A DNA stretch of 64,000 nucleotides from Citrobacter europaeus (GTDB lineage Bacteria; Pseudomonadota; Gammaproteobacteria; Enterobacterales; Enterobacteriaceae), in assembly GCA_020099315.1 (NCBI GenBank), contig CP083650.1, positions 1,240,001 through 1,304,000 on the forward strand, in the 5' to 3' direction. A program made the position numbers and the translations under genes. The number at the start of each line of letters is the position of its first letter. The first letter of the stretch is position 1. Under the pieces are notes generated by a model, which was given only the letters and a program-made list of their open reading frames with translations, searched no databases and was not told the DNA's origin. This document shows, piece by piece, positions 17,828 to 26,033 of this stretch.

Positions 17828-19372
17828 TTAATCTTGAGGTGTAGAAGCCGCGATTAATGCCTCGCGGGTGACCGCATGACGGGGGACATCAGCGGTGATT
17901 CGGCCATCGGCCATCACCAGAATACGGTCCGCCAGCGCCATCACTTCGTCCAGCTCTGATGAAGAGAACATCACCGCCAGCCCTTGCTGCGCCATTTTGC
18001 CAATAAGGTGATACACGTCGGTTTTCGCGCCCACATCAATGCCTCGGGTAGGTTCGTCAAGGAAAACCACCTGCGGTTGCGTCATCAATGCCTTACCCAG
18101 CACCACTTTTTGCTGATTACCGCCGCTTAATGAGGTGATAGGCAATTCGGGATCGCTCACTTTGATAGCCAGTTGCTGGATCATTGCCTTCACACTGGCC
18201 TGCTCTTTGTGCGGGTTCAGCCATTTCCAGGCACGGCGAAAGCCTTGCAGGCTGAAGTCAGACAGCGTCATGTTGGACTGAATCGACATCATCTGAACAA
18301 CGCCTTCACCCTGTCGGTCTTCAGGCACCAGCGCCAGCCCCTTTTTAAGACGTGACTGAAAATGGGCTTTATCAATGCATTCGCCGTTAAGCTGCACGCT
18401 CCCACTCTGGCAGGGCATGAGTCCCACCAGGCCTTTGAACAGTTCAGTTCGTCCTGCGCCCAGCAGACCATAGATTCCGATGACTTCGCCTTTACTGAGG
18501 CTAAATGTCACGTCATTAAGCTTATAGCCGCCGCTCGGATGAAGGGCTGTGAGACCCTGTACGGATAGAACCGTTTCACCTTTTGGTGCGGGTTGATAAT
18601 CAAAATGTTTTTTCTTATCACCTACCATTTGTTCAATGATCCACGGAATACTGGCATCATTGACTGGACGTTCACTGATAAAACGGCCGTCGCGGAAAAT
18701 CGTGATGTAATCACCAATTTCCATCAACTCTTCCAGACGGTGGGATATATAGATGATGGTGACGCCGCGTCGCTTGAGTTGCTCAATGACGTTAAACAAC
18801 ACTTTCACCTCAGACTGGCTGAGGGCGGAGGTTGGTTCATCCATGATTAAAACACGGGTATCTTTGGAGAGCGCACGCGCAATCTCGACCAGTTGCTGAT
18901 GACCGATCCCTAATTCTTCCAGTGGCGTATACGGATCAACATCCAGTTCGAGTCTTTCCAGTAAGGATTTTGCCAGAGCGTATTGGTATTTTTCGTTGAT
19001 TTTCCCTTTCTGAAAAAACTCGTTTGCCATGAAAATATTATCCATGACATTCATGTTTGGGAATAAATTCAACTCCTGAAAAATAATACTGATACCCAGT
19101 TTTTCGGCCTGATGGGTCGAATTTAATGTAACGGGTGTGCCATCCATAATAATGTGCCCGGAAGAAGGGCTTTCGACACCAGCAAGCATTTTCATCATGG
19201 TGGACTTACCCGCACCATTTTCTCCGATCAGCACGTTTACTTTATTCCGATATACCCGATAGTTGACGCTATCTAACGCCACTACCCCAGGGTAAACACG
19301 CGATAAATCGTGTGTTTCGATAATAACTTCAGATTCGACGGAATGAGGAGTGACGATATCTTGCTGCTGCAT
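17828..19372 (-). CDS. Ribose-type ABC transporter ATPase, two nucleotide-binding domains
   Basis: 514 residues, RbsA/XylG/MglA type. Domain 1 has Walker A GENGAGKST near residue 55 and Walker B VLIMDEPTSAL; its signature is the degenerate GIGHQQLVEIARAL usual for this family. Domain 2 has a degenerate Walker A (GLLGAGRTEL), an intact signature LSGGNQQKVVLGKAL and Walker B VFLDEPTRGIDVG. It energises import by the adjacent permease. The start lies 1 bp after the stop of the DUF2291 gene, so the genes are tightly coupled. Confidence 0.94.
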   Translation of the reverse strand: MQQQDIVTPHSVESEVIIETHDLSRVYPGVVALDSVNYRVYRNKVNVLIGENGAGKSTMMKMLAGVESPSSGHIIMDGTPVTLNSTHQAEKLGISIIFQELNLFPNMNVMDNIFMANEFFQKGKINEKYQYALAKSLLERLELDVDPYTPLEELGIGHQQLVEIARALSKDTRVLIMDEPTSALSQSEVKVLFNVIEQLKRRGVTIIYISHRLEELMEIGDYITIFRDGRFISERPVNDASIPWIIEQMVGDKKKHFDYQPAPKGETVLSVQGLTALHPSGGYKLNDVTFSLSKGEVIGIYGLLGAGRTELFKGLVGLMPCQSGSVQLNGECIDKAHFQSRLKKGLALVPEDRQGEGVVQMMSIQSNMTLSDFSLQGFRRAWKWLNPHKEQASVKAMIQQLAIKVSDPELPITSLSGGNQQKVVLGKALMTQPQVVFLDEPTRGIDVGAKTDVYHLIGKMAQQGLAVMFSSSELDEVMALADRILVMADGRITADVPRHAVTREALIAASTPQD

Positions 19373-19373
19373 G

Positions 19374-19994
19374 CTATTGTCCTCCTACAGATTCAATTTT
19401 CGCTGGTGTAATATCCGGGATGGATCCTGGAATCTCCCACTCAGAAAAAACACCATAAACGTGTACTGACTCGCCGGTTTTAAGCTGCGCAGATTGGATC
19501 ATCTTTATTGCTTGTTCGTTAATTCCCCGACCATATTCACCAAATAATACCTGGTCATTGAAATCACTATAACTTGCGCCTTTAAAGGCATCGCGTAATT
19601 GTGTGCCGCGTAGCGTCGGACCAATCTGTACAATAATGTTGTTGCCGCTTTTATCGGCGATAGTCATTTTCCCATTGCGAGAGGCGGTATCCAGATTGCT
19701 AATTTTTCCCTCAACTTGTACGTAAAAAATGCAGGGATTCTCTTCCTGGGAACGATAGCCGAGGTTTTTACAGGCGCTATCAAAATCTTTTTCAGCTTGC
19801 AAGGCCATCAGTAAATCAGCCACCGGACGAGCCTGCCCGACAATTTGCGGGACAATTTTGTTTTGCCACGTTTGATCTATATTGGCCATGTGTGGATTCG
19901 GTGGCGACTTGAGGTCCGCAAGTTCCTGCTGCGAGACGATGCGGCATCCTCCCACGGTCAACACGACCAGCGCAAGCCAGGCTTTTTTAGACAT
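19374..19994 (-). CDS. DUF2291-family lipoprotein of the carbohydrate importer operon
   Basis: 206 residues from the ATG at 19994, preceded by GGAGAATATT. The signal ends in a lipobox-like VGGC, giving a mature N-terminal Cys (residue 16) followed by Arg. This short periplasmic lipoprotein family, to my knowledge, occurs almost only beside ribose-type ABC genes in polyol/sugar clusters. Its function is unknown; it may assist substrate loading or stabilise the transporter. Position between binding protein and ATPase is the usual one. The family call rests on memory and context. Confidence 0.75.
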   Translation of the reverse strand: MSKKAWLALVVLTVGGCRIVSQQELADLKSPPNPHMANIDQTWQNKIVPQIVGQARPVADLLMALQAEKDFDSACKNLGYRSQEENPCIFYVQVEGKISNLDTASRNGKMTIADKSGNNIIVQIGPTLRGTQLRDAFKGASYSDFNDQVLFGEYGRGINEQAIKMIQSAQLKTGESVHVYGVFSEWEIPGSIPDITPAKIESVGGQ

Positions 19995-20006
19995 AATATT
20001 CTCCTC

Positions 20007-20026
20007 TGCGCCTCCTGAGAGGCGCA
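20007..20026 (-). repeat. Hairpin between binding-protein and DUF2291 genes
   Basis: TGCGCCTC / GAGGCGCA, perfect 8-bp stem closed by CTGA, located in the 43-bp gap just upstream of the DUF2291 ribosome site. As in other ABC operons, such a hairpin could stabilise the upstream mRNA so that the binding protein exceeds the membrane components. Confidence 0.6.
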
Positions 20027-20037
20027 ACAACCCGGGA

Positions 20038-20973
20038 TCAGGACTTGATATTGAAATCCTGTACTTTATCTGCGTTTTCTTTAGTGATAAGAATTCCGCG
20101 GAACATGACGCGTTGTTTTTCTGGTTTTATGCCTTTTTGCAGGTAGTTATCCAGATCGGTAACCCCTTGTGCTGCGATAGCCTGTGCCTGGAGCATGACG
20201 GTTGCCTGTAGAGTGCCAGCCTTCACCGCATCACGTTCGTCGTTGCTGCCGTCGATACCGACCACGACCACGTCGCTGCGGTTCGCCGCTTTTAATGCAG
20301 CAATAGCGCCCAGTGCTACTGGACCGTTACCGCAGATAATACCTTTCACGTCCGGGTGAGCTTGTAGGATGCTGTCCATAATACGTTTACCGTCGATAAG
20401 CGTACCTTTGGCATCCTGTCTGGCAACACTAACCATATCCGGGAACTGATCGATAACCTGGTGGAAGGATTTGGAGCGCGTAACACAATTATTATCGGCA
20501 AGGTTACACGTCAGTTCAGCATATTTACCTTTTTCGCCCATCTTCTCGACGAAAATATTTGCAACTTCGGAACCAGCCTGGAAGTTATTGTGGGTAATTT
20601 GCACCAGTGCAACATCATCAACGGGAATTTCACGGTTGATTAATATGACGGGGATTCCAGCTTTTTTCGCTTTTTCAATTGCCGCGACGCTGGCCGTTGA
20701 ATCTGCATTATCCAGAACGATACCCTGGACTTTTTTGCCGATTGCTGTATCAATCAATTCATTCTGTTTTTTCACATCTTCACTGTGCGACAAAATTGTG
20801 GTTTTGTAGCCCAGTTCCTGGGCTTTTTCACTGGCACCTTTTGCTTCTGAGGCGTAATACGGATTATCCAGTGAATTCACCATAATCATGATTGTCCCTT
20901 TTTCCGCTGCATGAGCAGTAAAAGACAAAGCAGTCAGGGTTGCAGCAGTTAACAGCGTTAAACGTAATTTCAT
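20038..20973 (-). CDS. Periplasmic sugar-binding protein (RbsB-like)
   Basis: 311 residues with a Sec signal peptide cleaved after AHA (residues 1-22). Peripla_BP_4 / RbsB family: GTIMIMVNSLDNPYYASEAKG opens the first lobe, KKVQGIVLDNADS and GIPVILINREI line the cleft, and VVVGIDGSNDERDAVKAG belongs to the second lobe. Two Cys (in ELTCNLADNNC) may form a disulfide. It delivers the substrate to the adjacent permease. It lies downstream of the kinase (125-bp gap) in the same direction. Confidence 0.93.
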   Translation of the reverse strand: MKLRLTLLTAATLTALSFTAHAAEKGTIMIMVNSLDNPYYASEAKGASEKAQELGYKTTILSHSEDVKKQNELIDTAIGKKVQGIVLDNADSTASVAAIEKAKKAGIPVILINREIPVDDVALVQITHNNFQAGSEVANIFVEKMGEKGKYAELTCNLADNNCVTRSKSFHQVIDQFPDMVSVARQDAKGTLIDGKRIMDSILQAHPDVKGIICGNGPVALGAIAALKAANRSDVVVVGIDGSNDERDAVKAGTLQATVMLQAQAIAAQGVTDLDNYLQKGIKPEKQRVMFRGILITKENADKVQDFNIKS

Positions 20974-21098
20974 GACAATGTTCTCTCTGTGTTGTTATTG
21001 TCGGGTACGGTGAAACAACGTAAAGCTTGAATTTTTTATGGTCCGGTATCCTCCTGTATATGTGGTAAATAACGTCGCGCTTTTTCCCTGGTGAGGCG

Positions 21099-22619
21099 TC
21101 AGGCGGACGAGGCCGGTTTCCATAATGTTCTGTTTACCGCATGGCGCCATTCCTGCCATCTTTTTTGCAACCGATGATGGCGATCCATGTCGGGTTGAAA
21201 TGTGCTATGTACGGTTAAAAAAGCTTTTAAATCAGTCAGTGAGCCAGGGTAAAGCGCTTTACGCGCCAGTAATGCCGCGCCAATGGCGGAAAGTTCTGGC
21301 ACATCGCTACGCATAACCGGATAACCAAGCAAGTCTGCCTGGTATTGCATTAGCCAGTCGTTTTTAGTGGGGCCACCGTCAACCATTAATGCAGTTAACT
21401 TGAAATCATCGTGCTGCTGCATGGCAACTACAACATCGGCGATTTGATAGGTAATCGACTCAAGTGCGGCACGAATGAGATGTGCTCGTTTAACTCCCCG
21501 GCTGAGTCCGCAGATGACTCCACGGGCACTGTCATCCCACCATGGCGCGCCAAGCCCGGTCAGTGCTGGCACAAAATAAACGCCGAGGGTTGAATCAACG
21601 GAGGCGGGAAGGGTGTTGAGTTCGTAGGTCAGTTCGGCATCCGAAAGTTCGCTCAGACCCGTACTGTCTGCCATCCATGCCACCGCATCACCCGTGTGTG
21701 GGATATTGCCTTCCAGTCCGTATATGATGCTGTTTCCATCGTGCCAGGCGATGGTGGTAGCCAGTGCGTCAATATCACATTGGGCTGATTTGACCGGCGC
21801 CATCACCGATGACCCGGTACCGTAAGTTGCTTTAACGCATCCCATTTCGCCAAGAGCATGGCCAAACAGAGCGGCATGTGAGTCACCCACCATCGACATC
21901 ACAGGAATGCCGTCTGGAATGCCATTCAGTCCACGTGTATGACCAAATAATCCACTGGAGGGTTTTATTTCCGGTAAGGCGGCGCGTGGAATGTGGAAGA
22001 GTGCCAGCATGGCTTCATCCCACTCCCCAGAGTGCAGGTTTAGCAACTGTGTGCGGGCGGCGTTGGAATAGTCACAGCAGAAGGCTTCACCAGCGGTTAA
22101 ATTCCAAAGCAACCAACTGTCGATCGTTCCCAGGCAAATTTGTCCCTGCGCAGCCAACTGTGGCCCATCGGTCACGGATTCCAGTAGCCAGCGCATTTTT
22201 GATGCGGAAAAAAGGGGAGCGATTGGCAGACCAGTGGTTGATTTTATCAGCTGTTCTTTATTTTCATGCCGCAGCTCCTCGCAGTAAGCCGCGCTGCGCG
22301 TACATTGCCAGGTGATTGCGGAATTTAGCGGTCTGCCAGTCTGACGATACCAGCCTATGGCGGTTTCACGCTGATTACTAATAGCCAGTGCCGCGACGTT
22401 TTCAGCACCAACATGATTCACAGCTTTGGCAATGACGCCAATAGAAGCATCAATCAACACCTCGCCAGATTGTTCAACCCAGCCATCCCGAGGGGTCTGA
22501 ATCGCCAGTGGCTGAGAAAACTTTGCGACCACATTGCCCTGTGCATCAAGCGCGACTGCTTTGGCGTTAGTTGTGCCTTCATCCAGCGCAATAATGAACT
22601 CTTTCTTCGCTGCACACAT
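21099..22619 (-). CDS. FGGY-family carbohydrate kinase
   Basis: 506 residues. The N-terminal phosphate-binding motif IIALDEGTTNAKAVALD and the FGGY signature region (VYFVPALTGLGAPWWDDSARG; TYQIADVVVAMQ; LMVDGGPTKNDWLMQYQADLLG) are intact. It resembles glycerol kinase most, but glpK normally sits with glpF, and here it heads an ABC-sugar operon. It probably phosphorylates the ketose made by the SDRs before transketolase cleavage. The substrate could be a tetrulose, pentulose or branched ketose. GGAGATAATCT precedes the ATG; a candidate operator lies ~115 bp upstream. Confidence 0.9.
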   Translation of the reverse strand: MCAAKKEFIIALDEGTTNAKAVALDAQGNVVAKFSQPLAIQTPRDGWVEQSGEVLIDASIGVIAKAVNHVGAENVAALAISNQRETAIGWYRQTGRPLNSAITWQCTRSAAYCEELRHENKEQLIKSTTGLPIAPLFSASKMRWLLESVTDGPQLAAQGQICLGTIDSWLLWNLTAGEAFCCDYSNAARTQLLNLHSGEWDEAMLALFHIPRAALPEIKPSSGLFGHTRGLNGIPDGIPVMSMVGDSHAALFGHALGEMGCVKATYGTGSSVMAPVKSAQCDIDALATTIAWHDGNSIIYGLEGNIPHTGDAVAWMADSTGLSELSDAELTYELNTLPASVDSTLGVYFVPALTGLGAPWWDDSARGVICGLSRGVKRAHLIRAALESITYQIADVVVAMQQHDDFKLTALMVDGGPTKNDWLMQYQADLLGYPVMRSDVPELSAIGAALLARKALYPGSLTDLKAFLTVHSTFQPDMDRHHRLQKRWQEWRHAVNRTLWKPASSA

Positions 22620-22726
22620 AGATTATCTCCTGAGTCACATTGCGTCCCGGTTTGGAGGATAAAGCCCCCCTCATTGTCGCGTCATTACTACATCAGGCCT
22701 GGCTGTGACATCGTTTTTTTAATTAT

Positions 22727-22740
22727 TGAATATATATTCG
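22727..22740. promoter_or_regulatory. Candidate operator, kinase side
   Basis: TGAATATATATTCG, containing the perfect 12-bp palindrome GAATATATATTC, about 110 bp upstream of the kinase ATG. The identical 12-mer recurs at 24080-24091 before the divergent transketolase genes, so it is a strong candidate site for the SorC-type regulator encoded between them. Confidence 0.6.
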
Positions 22741-22806
22741 GTGTTGATTATTTATTTAATACCTTAGCTACAATCTTTCCGTTGGGCTACAGAAAAAATC
22801 ATCAAT

Positions 22807-22822
22807 TGTGCTGAGAATCACA
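22807..22822. promoter_or_regulatory. Candidate CRP site upstream of the kinase operon
   Basis: TGTGC-TGAGAA-TCACA, nine of ten consensus positions of TGTGA N6 TCACA. It lies ~190 bp upstream of the kinase start. Catabolite control of a carbohydrate operon would be expected. Confidence 0.5.
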
Positions 22823-22911
22823 CTTACATAGACGGGATAATAACAGAAAGAAGAATAAATTAAGGCGAGGTGAAACCTTTCAGTCCATTGAAATATATAG
22901 ATTTTAGTCAC

Positions 22912-22943
22912 AGCCTTTGCTTTTTATCTTTCGTGCAAAGGCT
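22912..22943 (-). terminator. Hairpin after the SorC-type regulator
   Basis: AGCCTTTGC / GCAAAGGCT, perfect 9-bp stem with a 14-nt loop, 17 bp beyond the regulator stop on the minus strand. No strong T-run follows, so this is a moderate call. Confidence 0.45.
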
Positions 22944-22959
22944 ATCAGCGAATCGAGGA

Positions 22960-23910
22960 TCAGGAGGTGACCAGCATCCGGGCGGTAGGATAGTCGGTAA
23001 TAAGCACGTCGATATAACCTCCGTTCAACGCCCCTTTAATTGCCGCGACTTTGTCTGTACCGCCAGCAAGGGCCACGACATTCGGGCATTTTTTTACCTT
23101 GTCCAGGGCCATGCCAATTACGGGATCTTCGTCATCTTGCAATACCGGCTGGCCCTTGTTGTCGTAGTAATGCAGGCAAATGTCTCCGACCGCGCCGCGA
23201 TCAGCCAGTACCTGCAACATATCTTCGTGGTAGTAGTTGCCTGATGTTTTCAGCAATTGGGACGGTTCGAGGATCCCGACGCCAACAATGGCGATGTCTA
23301 CGTTATCAAAGCGTGAAATCACATCGGCGACATCTTTGCTGGCAACGAGACGATTTTTCTCTTCAACCGAGCCTTCGATACTCTGCGAAGGCAGCAGCCA
23401 GGCTTCACAATTCAGATGTTGTGCCAGCGTCTGCGTCAGTATTGTGGCCTGTACGTTGCCGTTAGGACCCACGCCGCCCAACAATTGAATTACGCCGCCG
23501 GCTTTCAGGTTCTGCGTATGGACTTCATCCACCATCGCTCGGATCGTCGAACTCCATGAGGAAACGCCCACCAGATCTTTGGGGCGTAGTCGGGTTTCCA
23601 GATAGTGGGCTGCGGCAGAACCAATGGCGCGTTTGATGGTGTGGTCGCTGGCATCCTCTTCGGTATCGACCACAATGGCCTGCTTAATGCCGTAACGTTC
23701 CTCGATCCCTTTTTCAAGATTCAGGAAGATATTTGAGGGCTGAACAACGCTGATTTTCACCACCCCTTCTTTCTGACAGCGGGTGATGGCGCGGGAGATA
23801 AACGACTGAGAAAGCGAGAGAAGTTGAGCAATATCGGACTGTTTGCGTCCTTCAAGATAGTAAAGGGTAGCGATTTTAACCAATAGCCGTTGTTCGTCCT
23901 GCTTAGCCAT
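22960..23910 (-). CDS. SorC-family transcriptional regulator of the carbohydrate cluster
   Basis: 316 residues. N-terminal helix-turn-helix (residues ~12-50: YYLEGRKQSDIAQLLSLSQSFISRAI) and a C-terminal sugar-phosphate-binding domain of the SorC/DeoR/LsrR type (VGVSSWSSTIRAMVDEV, VVALAGGTDKVAAIKGALNGGYIDVLITD). Members bind a phosphorylated sugar from the pathway they control and act as repressor or activator. Its position between the kinase-ABC arm and the transketolase arm makes it the obvious local regulator. The effector is probably the kinase product, by analogy with LsrR. Confidence 0.92.
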   Translation of the reverse strand: MAKQDEQRLLVKIATLYYLEGRKQSDIAQLLSLSQSFISRAITRCQKEGVVKISVVQPSNIFLNLEKGIEERYGIKQAIVVDTEEDASDHTIKRAIGSAAAHYLETRLRPKDLVGVSSWSSTIRAMVDEVHTQNLKAGGVIQLLGGVGPNGNVQATILTQTLAQHLNCEAWLLPSQSIEGSVEEKNRLVASKDVADVISRFDNVDIAIVGVGILEPSQLLKTSGNYYHEDMLQVLADRGAVGDICLHYYDNKGQPVLQDDEDPVIGMALDKVKKCPNVVALAGGTDKVAAIKGALNGGYIDVLITDYPTARMLVTS

Positions 23911-24078
23911 ATATTTCCTCGAAAATCATTTACGTACCGCCATTATCTTAATGCGTTTTATCATACGCGAAAATTGAAGACAGGTAAGTGTGATAAAGCT
24001 CTAACTTTAACCAATCCTCCAAAACAGCTATGGACAAATACGAAAATTAGGTTGCATAATTGAATAAAGAATCATTTG

Positions 24079-24092
24079 TGAATATATATTCA
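24079..24092. promoter_or_regulatory. Candidate operator, distal site of transketolase arm
   Basis: TGAATATATATTCA, a perfect 14-bp palindrome. Its core is identical to the site upstream of the kinase at 22728-22739. Confidence 0.6.
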
Positions 24093-24229
24093 TGGTGGTT
24101 ACAGGTCAACTTATTATTACCAGCGTCAGTGTGGTCGCGGTAAGGAGGCAGAATGTTCCTGAGTATGATACAACGGCGTAAGCCTGAAGATGTGACGTAT
24201 GGGAAATTCTGGTTTTTTTAGTCCCACGA

Positions 24230-24261
24230 GGAATAAATATTCCATATTGAAAATAAATTCA
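24230..24261. promoter_or_regulatory. Tandem candidate operators next to the transketolase start
   Basis: GGAATAAATATTCC (24230-24243) and TGAAAATAAATTCA (24248-24261) are near-palindromic variants of the GAATATATATTC motif, spaced about 18 bp centre to centre. The second ends 10 bp before the transketolase ATG and reaches into the leader, where a bound repressor would block transcription or initiation. Confidence 0.5.
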
Positions 24262-24271
24262 GAGGTGCTAA

Positions 24272-25102
24272 ATGAATCCCTGGAACTATGATATCCAGAC
24301 TCTTGAGCGCAAAGCGCGGGCGGTTCGCCGTCACATCGTTAGATTAAATGCTAACAGCCCTGCGGGTGGGCATACTGGTGCGGACTTGTCTCAAGTTGAG
24401 CTGTTGACGGCACTCTATTTTCGTATACTCAATGTCGCTCCGGAGCGTATCGCTGATGAGGCTCGGGATATCTACATCCAGTCTAAAGGTCACGCGGTAG
24501 GCTGTTACTACTGCGTTCTGGCGGAGGCGGGTTTTTTTCCCGTTGACTGGCTGGAAACCTATCAACATGCCAATTCCCATCTTCCCGGACACCCGGTGCG
24601 CCAGAAAACGCCGGGTATTGAACTGAATACCGGTGCTCTGGGCCACGGTTTACCTGTTGCGGTGGGACTGGCTCTGGCTGCGAAGAAAAGTAACAGTTCA
24701 CGCCGCATCTTTTTAATCACAGGCGATGGCGAACTGGCCGAAGGAAGTAACTGGGAAGCGGCGCTGGCTGCTGCTCATTATGGCCTCGATAACCTGATCA
24801 TAATTAATGACAAGAACAATCTTCAATTAGCCGGACCGACTCGCGAAATCATGAATACCGATCCGCTTGCCGCAAAATGGCAGGCATTTGGTATGACGGT
24901 GACTGAGTGTCAGGGGAATGATATGGCGTCGGTTGTCGCCACGCTGGAAGGACTTAAGCAGGATGGCAAACCTAACGTCATCATTGCCAATACCACGAAA
25001 GGCGCGGGTATATCGTTTATCCAGGGGCGCCCTGAATGGCACCATCGGGTGCCAAAAGGTGAAGAGATCGAACTGGCTCTGGAGGAGTTAAAAGATGAGT
25101 AA
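24272..25102 (+). CDS. Transketolase, N-terminal (TPP-binding) subunit
   Basis: 276 residues, covering only the pyrophosphate-binding half of transketolase. The TPP motif begins at GDG (residues 151-153, TGDGELAEGSNWEA) and ends near IIINDKNNL. NANSPAGGHTGADLSQVELL and GALGHGLPVAVGLALAAKK are typical. Split transketolases work as heterotetramers; a characterised example is apulose-4-phosphate transketolase (AptAB), and sulfosugar cleavage also uses a split form. This subunit overlaps its partner by 8 bp. It probably cleaves the phosphorylated ketose made by this cluster, passing two carbons to an aldose phosphate. Confidence 0.93.
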   Translation: MNPWNYDIQTLERKARAVRRHIVRLNANSPAGGHTGADLSQVELLTALYFRILNVAPERIADEARDIYIQSKGHAVGCYYCVLAEAGFFPVDWLETYQHANSHLPGHPVRQKTPGIELNTGALGHGLPVAVGLALAAKKSNSSRRIFLITGDGELAEGSNWEAALAAAHYGLDNLIIINDKNNLQLAGPTREIMNTDPLAAKWQAFGMTVTECQGNDMASVVATLEGLKQDGKPNVIIANTTKGAGISFIQGRPEWHHRVPKGEEIELALEELKDE

Positions 25103-26030
25103 TGCAGAACACCTCGCGAACGTCATGGTTCAGGCGTTCATTGATGCAGTGGAACAAGGTGTTGACCTGGTGCCGGTCGTAGCGGACTCGACATCAACCG
25201 CGAAAATTGCTCCTTTTATAAAGCAGTTTCCCGGTCGCCTGGTCAACGTAGGTATTGCCGAACAAAGCATGGTTGGAACGGCGGCAGGACTTGCACTTGG
25301 CGGTAAGGTCGCCGTCACCTGTAACGCTGCGCCATTTCTTATCTCCCGTGCCAATGAGCAAATTAAAGTTGATGTTTGCTACAACAATACCAATGTGAAG
25401 CTATTCGGTCTTAATGCCGGTGCCAGCTATGGCCCGCTGGCGAGCACTCACCATTCGATCGATGATATTGCCATTATGCGAGGCTTCGGCAATATCCAGA
25501 TTTTCGCCCCATCTTCGCCACGAGAGTGCCGACAGATTATCGATTATGCGATTGGTTATCAGGGACCGGTATATATTCGTCTTGATGGAAAAGCACTGCC
25601 GGAACTTCATGACGAGAGTTACCGTTTTGTTCCGGGGGCGGTGTTGACGCTGCGTGAAGGGGAGCATGTGGCGCTGGTGGCAACGGGCTCGACAGTTCAT
25701 GAAATTGTTGATGCCGCTGCGCTGTTGGCTGATGCCGGTATTCAGGCGAAGGTGGTCAGTGTACCTTCAATTCGACCATGTGATACCAAAGCCCTGTTGT
25801 CAGCACTACAGGGCAGCAAAGCGGTGATTACCGTAGAAGAGCACAACATTAATGGTGGGTTGGGAAGCCTGGTGGCAGAAGTGCTGGCTGAGGGCGGAGT
25901 CGGGGCGGTGTTAAAGCGTTTAGGCATTCCGGATGGAGAGTATGCAGCGGCAGCGGATCGTGGCTGGCTACGTCAGCATCATGGTTTTGACGCCGCAGCT
26001 ATCGCTGCTCAGGCGCGAGAACTGCTGTGA
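25095..26030 (+). CDS. Transketolase, C-terminal (pyrimidine-binding) subunit
   Basis: 311 residues, holding the Pyr and C-terminal domains. The conserved catalytic Glu that activates the TPP aminopyrimidine is in VGIAEQSMVGTAAGLAL. NAGASYGPLASTHHSIDDIA supplies active-site His residues, and the ITVEEHNINGGLGSLVAEV stretch is the standard C-terminal domain. Its start lies within the end of the first subunit (ATGAGTAA overlap), forcing coupled synthesis. Its stop is only 3 bp from the stop of convergent entD. Confidence 0.93.
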   Translation: MSNAEHLANVMVQAFIDAVEQGVDLVPVVADSTSTAKIAPFIKQFPGRLVNVGIAEQSMVGTAAGLALGGKVAVTCNAAPFLISRANEQIKVDVCYNNTNVKLFGLNAGASYGPLASTHHSIDDIAIMRGFGNIQIFAPSSPRECRQIIDYAIGYQGPVYIRLDGKALPELHDESYRFVPGAVLTLREGEHVALVATGSTVHEIVDAAALLADAGIQAKVVSVPSIRPCDTKALLSALQGSKAVITVEEHNINGGLGSLVAEVLAEGGVGAVLKRLGIPDGEYAAAADRGWLRQHHGFDAAAIAAQARELL

Positions 26031-26033
26031 CGT

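Larger units (their letters stand above)
23911..24271. other. Divergent control region, regulator / transketolase
   Basis: 361 bp without an ORF. It holds three operator-like palindromes listed separately and a weak CRP-like sequence (TGTGA-TAAAGC-TCTAA, 23989-24004). The ATG of the transketolase gene is preceded by CAGAGGTG. Confidence 0.6.
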
